Shown here: one piece after another, positions 1 to 5,879 of the stretch
Layout of the letters: each line of letters begins with the position of its first letter
Numbering within the stretch: position 1 is the stretch's first letter
Assembly (NCBI GenBank): GCA_938014865.1
Contig: CALLQJ010000169.1
Location: 1 to 8,629 of the forward strand
Length of the DNA: 8,629 bases
Direction: 5' to 3'
Origin: an uncultured Fastidiosipila sp.
GTDB taxonomy: Bacteria > Bacillota > Clostridia > Saccharofermentanales > Fastidiosipilaceae
The notes under the pieces: model-generated
Seen by the model: the letters and a program-made list of their open reading frames with translations, nothing else
Told to the model about the DNA's origin: nothing
Databases searched by the model: none
Made by a program: the position numbers and the translations under genes

Positions 1-591
1 CTGCCCATGCTTATTTTGTCTTGACGGTCAGTGAAACGGCGAAACTTCTGCCGACCTTGCTTTCACGGGCGGAAATCCTGGCCGTACCGCCCCTTTCGGA
101 TGAACGCTTAGACCGGCTGCTGCGCGAAGAAGGGATTGAGGATCCGGCCGTCCGGCAGCTGGCGCTTACCTTTTCACGGGGACTTCCGGGGCCGGCCGAA
201 AAGATTGCCAAAGACGAGCGCTTTCCGCAGCTGCGCCGGGACGCTTTTGCCCGGCTTAAGGCATTTCCCGAACACACGATCGCCGAGCTTTTGACGGCGG
301 ATTATGATGATCTGGCCGAAGCCAAGGGCGAAATAAATGTTATTATTATGTTTTGGCAAAGCTTCATGCGCGATCTTTCTCTGATAGCGTGCGGGGCTCG
401 GGACGAATTTTTAATGCACCGCGATCTCGCCCCGGAACTTCGGGCTCTGGCCCGGCGTTATCAGCTGAATGCCGATGATGCGGCCGCGGTGATACAGATA
501 TTAAACGAAACAAGACAGCGGCTGGAAGCGAACGGAAACTTTGAAATGACAGTCTGCCGCATGCTCTTGCTGACGAGAGAGGAGTTCTTGC

Positions 592-620
<29 letters not shown>
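1..620 (+). CDS. holB: DNA polymerase III delta' subunit (HolB), C-terminal part, 5' truncated
   Basis: This is the clamp-loader subunit that, with tau/gamma and delta, loads the beta clamp on DNA. The open frame (codons from position 3) enters from the left edge with no stop, so the N-terminal ATPase-like half lies outside the window. The first visible residues, AHAYFVLTVSETAKLLPTLL followed by SRAE, match the region where delta' proteins have an 'F-LT---KLLPTI-SRC' block; the Arg of that block is the clamp-loader arginine finger. The rest is an acidic/basic helical C-terminal region ending in NFEMTVCRMLLLT, like the family's terminal 'N----LE-LLL' helix. The family's SRC motif reads SRA here. 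A TTG at 21 is only an internal Leu codon, not a start. The gene overlaps ricT by 29 bases, as expected for the Firmicutes holB-ricT pair. Identification rests on this short motif, the length (about 205 visible residues) and the neighbour. Confidence 0.88.
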
Positions 621-2021
<1,401 letters not shown>

Positions 2022-2053
2022 GTCGAAAAGGACCGCTGATTCGCCGCATGCCG

Positions 2054-2088
2054 AAAAAAGTTTCCGGTCAGAGCCGGGAACTTTTTTT
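2054..2088 (+). terminator. Rho-independent terminator after the ferredoxin gene
   Basis: GTTTCCGG (2060-2067) and CCGGGAAC (2074-2081) form an 8-bp stem with one G-T wobble around a 6-base loop TCAGAG. Seven T follow directly, and six A precede, so the stem can be extended by A-T pairs and the site may also work on the opposite strand. It separates the ferredoxin unit from murJ. Confidence 0.92.
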
Positions 2089-2140
2089 GTGTGCATAAAT
2101 TTGTGCGTATAAATATGAAATAAACAGAGGCCTAAAAAGA

Positions 2141-2178
2141 CCGGAAGCTGCGGCAGCGGCGGAGGCGGCAGCAGCCGG
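2141..2178 (+). promoter_or_regulatory. GC-rich leader hairpin upstream of murJ
   Basis: The 238 bases between the ferredoxin stop and the murJ start hold the terminator, then an AT-rich stretch with a possible -10 (TATAAA, 2108-2113; no good -35 seen), then this structure. CCGGAAGCTGC (2141-2151) and GCAGCAGCCGG (2168-2178) pair as 4 bp + a 2x2 internal loop + 5 bp, around a 16-base purine-rich GGC/GGA loop. No T-run follows, so it is not an intrinsic terminator. If transcription starts near 2120 it would sit in the 5' leader of murJ. It matches no riboswitch class that I recognise. It could influence mRNA stability or translation, or simply be a low-complexity GGC/GCA tract. Confidence 0.4.
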
Positions 2179-2241
2179 AGGAGCACCTTCTGCGGTTTGC
2201 CCGCCGGGTCTGTGATAAAGTATCCTATATTAAAAAGATTC

Positions 2242-2250
2242 AGGAGAGGA
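2242..2250 (+). promoter_or_regulatory. Ribosome binding site fixing the murJ start
   Basis: AGGAGAGGA lies 9 bases before the ATG at 2260. The longer in-frame reading from the TTG at 2197 has no good site at suitable spacing, and its extra residues look like translated leader. Confidence 0.8.
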
Positions 2251-2259
2251 TTCAGGTTC

Positions 2260-3897
2260 ATGGGCAGAAAGCTTTCGCAGCGCCGGCACAGCGGGACGCT
2301 GCATAATAAAAAAGCGCAGGGGGTTGCGGCGTATTCCGGGATCATGGTCCTTTATATGCTGGCGACCGTCGTGACCAAAGTCTTAGGTTTCGGCCGGGAG
2401 ATTTTCATTACGGCGCGCTTCGGCTACGGGACGATATCCGACGGCTATATACTGGGCTTTTCTGTGCCGGACCTGGTGTACAGCCTCTTGGTGGGCGGGG
2501 CGGTCACGGCAGCGGTCACCCCGATTCTGGCGGCGGCCATCGAACGCAATGAAGAAAAGAAAGTCTGGCATTCGGTGTCGACCTTCTACACCCTGATTCT
2601 TCTGGTCTCCTTTGTCCTGCTTACGCTCGGCATGATTTTTTCCGGGCGCATCATCACCGCGGTCAATCCGAATAAAGATCCGGAGGTTCTGCATGTGGCC
2701 TCGGGGGTGTCCAAGATTATTTTCCTGCAGACCTTCTTTTTTATTCTCATCGCCATCATCAACTCCGTCCTTTCGGCTTATAAAATTTTCGGGCTGCCGG
2801 TTTTCGGCGACTCGATTTACAATCTTATCTGCCTGCTCGGCATCGCCCTTTTAGGCGCGCCGACCCGGGAAGGGGCCATGCGGGCGGCCTGGGGCGTGGT
2901 CTTTGCCGCGCTTTGCTACTGCCTTTACATGGGGCATTTTGCCAAGCCTTACCTGCATAATTTCCGGCCCAATCTGGATCTGCGCAATCCCTTGTTTAAA
3001 AGAATTTTGCTGCTGGCCGTTCCGCCGGTCGTGGCGGGCACGGTGAATCAGCTGACCTTGATCACGAAGCAGGGTTTTGCCGATCAGTTTACGGGGGCGG
3101 TGACCAGCCTGCGGAATGCGACGACCCTATATAATCTGCCGTATCAGATTATTATTGCCTCCGTCGGTCCTCTGCTTTTGCCGAACCTCAGCGGTTTCCT
3201 GGCCCGGGGCGCGGACCGGGAAGCGTCGGATTTTTACAGCAAGGCCATTAAGACGGTCATCTTTATGATGATTCCCTGCGTGATTTTGTTCGGCCTCTCG
3301 GCGCCCGAAACCGTGCAGGCGGTCTATCAGTGGAATCCGGCAAAATACAGCAATGAGAATGTCCTCGCGACGGCCTCGCTTCTGCGTATTTTTTCGGTGA
3401 ATATGATTCTGCAGTCCCTGATTTACTTTATTAATCAGGTCTTCTTTGCCCGGCAGCGCAGCTGGATTACCCTTCTGACCGGCGTTTTAACCCTGGTCCT
3501 GAACCCTCTGTTCTGCCGCCTTTACATCGATGTTTTCCATCTCGGCCTGCAGTCGCTGACTTTGGCCACTTGTTCTTATAATCTGATTATTTTGCTTGTT
3601 TCACGTCTTTTGATGAAGCGCTTTGCTTCGGAAATCAAGGTAGAAGGCTTGGGGGCTTTTTTAATCAAAGCCCTGGTCTCCGGCTTTTTCACCTTCTCCC
3701 TGCTCTTGCTTTTGCGTGAAGTGATGCCGTATTCCGCGAGCAAAGCCCTGCAGCTTCTGCAGTATGTGATCTATGGGCTCGTGACCCTGGGCGCATATTT
3801 CGCGGCGGCCGCGGCCCTTCACATGCAGGAAGCGTCGGCGGTCTTGCGCATGCTGTCGGATTTCTTCGGCAAGCTGCGTATAAGGAGGAAAGCATGA
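2260..3897 (+). CDS. murJ: MurJ/MVF-family lipid II flippase
   Basis: This is a polytopic inner-membrane protein (545 residues) of the MOP superfamily, predicted to flip lipid II for peptidoglycan synthesis. After a basic cytoplasmic N-terminus (MGRKLSQRRH...) come many hydrophobic helices, consistent with the usual 14. Family blocks visible are TKVLGFGREIFITARFGYG (39-57, like 'SRVLGFVRD'), SDGYILGFSVPDLVYSLLVG (60-79, like 'ADAFFVAFRIPNL'), AVTAAVTPIL (81-90), and later LRNATTLYNLPYQIIIASVG with LLLPNLSG. Arg46 and Arg53 resemble charged residues of the central cavity, but the Arg found after 'PNLL' in E. coli MurJ is replaced here (LVYSLL), so this is a divergent member. A general MATE-like lipid or polysaccharide exporter is the alternative. 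The stop overlaps the start of trmN6 (ATGA), so the two are coupled. The murJ position inside a holB-rsmI cluster is unusual relative to B. subtilis. Confidence 0.85.
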   Translation: MGRKLSQRRHSGTLHNKKAQGVAAYSGIMVLYMLATVVTKVLGFGREIFITARFGYGTISDGYILGFSVPDLVYSLLVGGAVTAAVTPILAAAIERNEEKKVWHSVSTFYTLILLVSFVLLTLGMIFSGRIITAVNPNKDPEVLHVASGVSKIIFLQTFFFILIAIINSVLSAYKIFGLPVFGDSIYNLICLLGIALLGAPTREGAMRAAWGVVFAALCYCLYMGHFAKPYLHNFRPNLDLRNPLFKRILLLAVPPVVAGTVNQLTLITKQGFADQFTGAVTSLRNATTLYNLPYQIIIASVGPLLLPNLSGFLARGADREASDFYSKAIKTVIFMMIPCVILFGLSAPETVQAVYQWNPAKYSNENVLATASLLRIFSVNMILQSLIYFINQVFFARQRSWITLLTGVLTLVLNPLFCRLYIDVFHLGLQSLTLATCSYNLIILLVSRLLMKRFASEIKVEGLGAFLIKALVSGFFTFSLLLLLREVMPYSASKALQLLQYVIYGLVTLGAYFAAAAALHMQEASAVLRMLSDFFGKLRIRRKA

Positions 3898-4808
3898 TTC
3901 CGAATCGTCCGCCCGAAAAACCGCCGCTCTTGAAAGAAATCGAGGCCATGGACGGCCTTTACTGGGAAGATCTGGGCCGGCAGGGCCTGCGCATCGCCCA
4001 GCTTAAAGACAGTTTCCGTTTCGGCGAGGAACAGGTCCTCCTCGCGCACTGGGCCGCCGGCCTGATCAAGCCGCGCCGCCGTCTGCAGTCCGCAAGGGGG
4101 CAAAAGCCCTTGCGCACGGTGGATCCGGGCTGCGGGAACGGTATCCTGACTTTATTGATCTCGGCGTTGATCCCCGGTTCGGAAGGGCTCGGCGTGGAAC
4201 TCATGGAGCGCCCCTTTAAACTGGCCTGTGCCAATATTTATGCCAATAAACTCAGCGGACGTTTCCGCATCCTCCGGGGCGACCTGCGCCGCTATGCGCA
4301 GGACGGCATCCCGGCCGAAGCCTCGCCCGGAAGCTTTGACCTGGTCCTCGGCAACAGTCCTTATTTTCTGCCCGGCACGGGGCCCTCACGTGACGAATCC
4401 ACGGAAGGTGCCCGGGAGATTGCCGCGGCCCGGGAAGAACGTTTTGTTTCTTTAGAAGAATATATGAAATGCTGTGCAAACTGGCTTGCCCCCGGCGGAC
4501 AGGCGGCCTTCCTGCAGCGGCCCGAGCGCCTGCGCGACTGCTTCCGTGAAGCCGCGGCAGCCGGCCTTCAGGTGACGCGTCTGCGCGCCATTGTGCCTCG
4601 TCCCGGCCGGGCGCCCTCCGCTTTCCTGATGGCGGCAAAAAAAGATCCCGCGGCGGGCTTTGTCTGGGAGAGGGCGCTGATCATCCGCCGGGAAGACGGA
4701 CGCTACACGGATGAAACGGCGTCGTTTTATCCGGAAGAAAGCGGCGCCTCAGATCGTGCCGGGGGATTGCCTGCGGCAGAAGGAGATAAGGCGGATGGCG
4801 GATCTTGA
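3894..4808 (+). CDS. trmN6: TrmN6/YabB-like SAM-dependent N6-adenine methyltransferase
   Basis: This is a predicted class I methyltransferase (304 residues) of the YabB/TrmN6 family, which methylates N6 of adenine 37 in a valine tRNA. The fold signature is clear: an N-terminal 'FRFGEEQVLLAHWA' (41-54, family 'F-FG-DA-LLA'), motif I VDPGCGNG (76-83), an acidic Glu102 in GVE for the SAM ribose, and motif IV GNSPYF (153-158). The family normally has NPPY at motif IV; here position 2 is Ser (NSPY). A 'P--G--S' segment near 235-243 matches the family end. The last ~25 residues (from about 280) are Gly/Ala/Glu-rich and poorly conserved in appearance. AAGGAGG (3882-3888) lies 5 bases before the ATG. 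The gene overlaps murJ by 4 bases and rsmI by 14, and the trmN6-rsmI order matches yabB-yabC of B. subtilis, which supports the assignment. The exact tRNA substrate is inferred. Confidence 0.85.
   Translation: MIPNRPPEKPPLLKEIEAMDGLYWEDLGRQGLRIAQLKDSFRFGEEQVLLAHWAAGLIKPRRRLQSARGQKPLRTVDPGCGNGILTLLISALIPGSEGLGVELMERPFKLACANIYANKLSGRFRILRGDLRRYAQDGIPAEASPGSFDLVLGNSPYFLPGTGPSRDESTEGAREIAAAREERFVSLEEYMKCCANWLAPGGQAAFLQRPERLRDCFREAAAAGLQVTRLRAIVPRPGRAPSAFLMAAKKDPAAGFVWERALIIRREDGRYTDETASFYPEESGASDRAGGLPAAEGDKADGGS
4780..4785 (+). promoter_or_regulatory. Ribosome binding site fixing the rsmI start
   Basis: AAGGAG lies 9 bases before the ATG at 4795, inside the end of trmN6. The in-frame ATG at 4711 would add 28 basic residues without a comparable site, so the shorter protein is preferred. 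Confidence 0.75.
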
Positions 4809-5745
4809 CGAAAGAAACAAAAGCACAGCGGAAAAGAGCCTGCCGCAGACGCTTTTGAGAAGACTGGAAGAACTCCTGCTTCGGGAAGCGCCGGAAGCGG
4901 GGACGCTTTATATTGTCGGCACCCCGATCGGCAATCTCGGAGACCTTTCGCCCCGGGCCCTGGGCACGCTCGCCCGGGTGGATTATATAGCGGCGGAGGA
5001 TACACGCCGGACGGCTGAACTTCTGGCGTATTTTTCTTTGAAAAAGCCTTTGATTTCTTACCATGAACACAATGAACAGGCCAGAAGCCCTGAGCTTCTG
5101 GAACTGCTTCGCCAAGGCAAATCACTGGCCTTGGTCAGCGATGCCGGCATGCCCGTGCTCTCCGATCCCGGAAGCGTATTGACAGACCTCTGCCTGGAAG
5201 AAGGCCTGCCGGTCAAAGTGATTCCCGGCCCCGCGGCCGCCGTGTCGGCGCTGGCGCTGAGCGGGCTCCCTGCCGAAGACTTTCGTTTTATCGGCTTTCT
5301 GCCGGTCAAAGGCCGGGCCCGGAAAGAAAAAACCGCAGCGCTCAAAGCCTATGAGGGCACAAGCATCCTTTACGAAGCCCCGCACCGCCTGGAAAAAACC
5401 TTAAAAGATCTTGACAAGGCCGGTCTGGGAGAGCGCCGCCTCGCCCTGGCCCGGGAATTGACCAAGCAATATGAAGAAGTAAAACGCGGCAGCGTGGAAG
5501 CGCTGGCGGCTTATTATGCGGAGCATCCGGCCCGCGGGGAGTATGTCCTGGTCTTAGGCCCCCCGAGTCCGGCGGAAAAAGAAGCCGCCCGGGAGGCGGC
5601 GCAAGACGCTCTGGAAGAAAAGATCCGGCAGTCCCTTTCGGCCGGGGCGACGGCCCGTGATATTATTGAGGAAATCGGAGAGAAAAGCGGCTTTTCGAAA
5701 AATGAACTCAAGCGCCTGATCGGGCAGATCCGCCGGACGCTTTAG
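4795..5745 (+). CDS. rsmI: RsmI, 16S rRNA (cytidine-1402-2'-O)-methyltransferase
   Basis: RsmI uses SAM to methylate the 2'-OH of C1402 in the 16S rRNA decoding centre. The 316-residue product has the tetrapyrrole-methylase fold with every family block in order: GTLYIVGTPIGNLGDLS (36-52), IAAEDTRRT (65-73), HEHNE (90-94), VSDAGMP (114-120; the family usually has SDAGTP), SDPG (123-126), VIPGPAA (142-148), SGLP (156-159), FIGFLP (165-170), YEAPHRL (193-199) and ELTKQYEE (221-228). The C-terminal segment around 272-316 (ATARDIIEEI...FSKNELKRLI) resembles the small helical domain at the end of Gram-positive RsmI. About 35 charged residues precede the first beta strand, a longer N-terminal lead than in many homologues. 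It overlaps trmN6 by 14 bases, in the same order as in B. subtilis. Identification is firm. Confidence 0.96.
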   Translation: MADLDERNKSTAEKSLPQTLLRRLEELLLREAPEAGTLYIVGTPIGNLGDLSPRALGTLARVDYIAAEDTRRTAELLAYFSLKKPLISYHEHNEQARSPELLELLRQGKSLALVSDAGMPVLSDPGSVLTDLCLEEGLPVKVIPGPAAAVSALALSGLPAEDFRFIGFLPVKGRARKEKTAALKAYEGTSILYEAPHRLEKTLKDLDKAGLGERRLALARELTKQYEEVKRGSVEALAAYYAEHPARGEYVLVLGPPSPAEKEAAREAAQDALEEKIRQSLSAGATARDIIEEIGEKSGFSKNELKRLIGQIRRTL

Positions 5746-5769
5746 GCGCTTTTGACGGGAGCTCCCGGG

Positions 5770-5807
5770 GCCTGCTTTTCGGTTTGACGGAGAGCGGCTT
5801 TTTTCTT
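5770..5807 (+). terminator. Probable intrinsic terminator after rsmI
   Basis: GCC-T-GCTTTTC (5770-5780) can pair with GGAGAGCGGC (5789-5798) as a 10-bp stem with one bulged T and two G-T wobbles, around an 8-base loop. Six T follow at 5799-5804. This would close the murJ-trmN6-rsmI unit. The stem is imperfect, so partial read-through is likely. A separate perfect palindrome GGGAGCTCCC lies just upstream at 5758-5767. Confidence 0.5.
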
Positions 5808-5812
5808 AAGAT
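5784..5812 (+). promoter_or_regulatory. Candidate sigma-A promoter for yfhO
   Basis: TTGACG (5784-5789, five of six consensus bases) is separated by exactly 17 bases from TAAGAT (5807-5812, four of six). Transcription would start near 5819, giving a leader of about 60 bases. The -35 lies in the loop and 3' arm of the putative terminator, so the two signals share DNA. TTTGACGG also occurs at 5751-5758, as a second copy 32 bases upstream. The leader holds an inverted repeat CAAGGC (5828-5833) / GCCTTG (5852-5857). Confidence 0.42.
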
Positions 5813-5879
5813 CATACTGTTACGCGTCAAGGCCCCGCTTCTTTGGCGCCCGCCTTGTTCGTTAAGCGAAGGAGCGTTT

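Noticed and set aside
2145..2180. Trinucleotide (GGC/GCA) microsatellite or CRISPR-like repeat
   Set aside because: The units are imperfect and have no spacer structure. A simple GC-rich hairpin explains the pattern better.
2114..2196. Possible N-terminal extension of murJ or a small Gly/Ser- or Ala-rich peptide in the GGC-rich tract
   Set aside because: The murJ frame is open back to a TGA near 2114, giving a Gly/Ser/Cys-rich stretch, and another frame gives a poly-Ala peptide. Neither has a usable start codon with a ribosome binding site, and the ATG at 2260 has an excellent one.
4711..4794. 28-residue basic N-terminal extension of RsmI
   Set aside because: It lies inside trmN6 without a clear ribosome binding site, and RsmI proteins do not normally start with such a segment.
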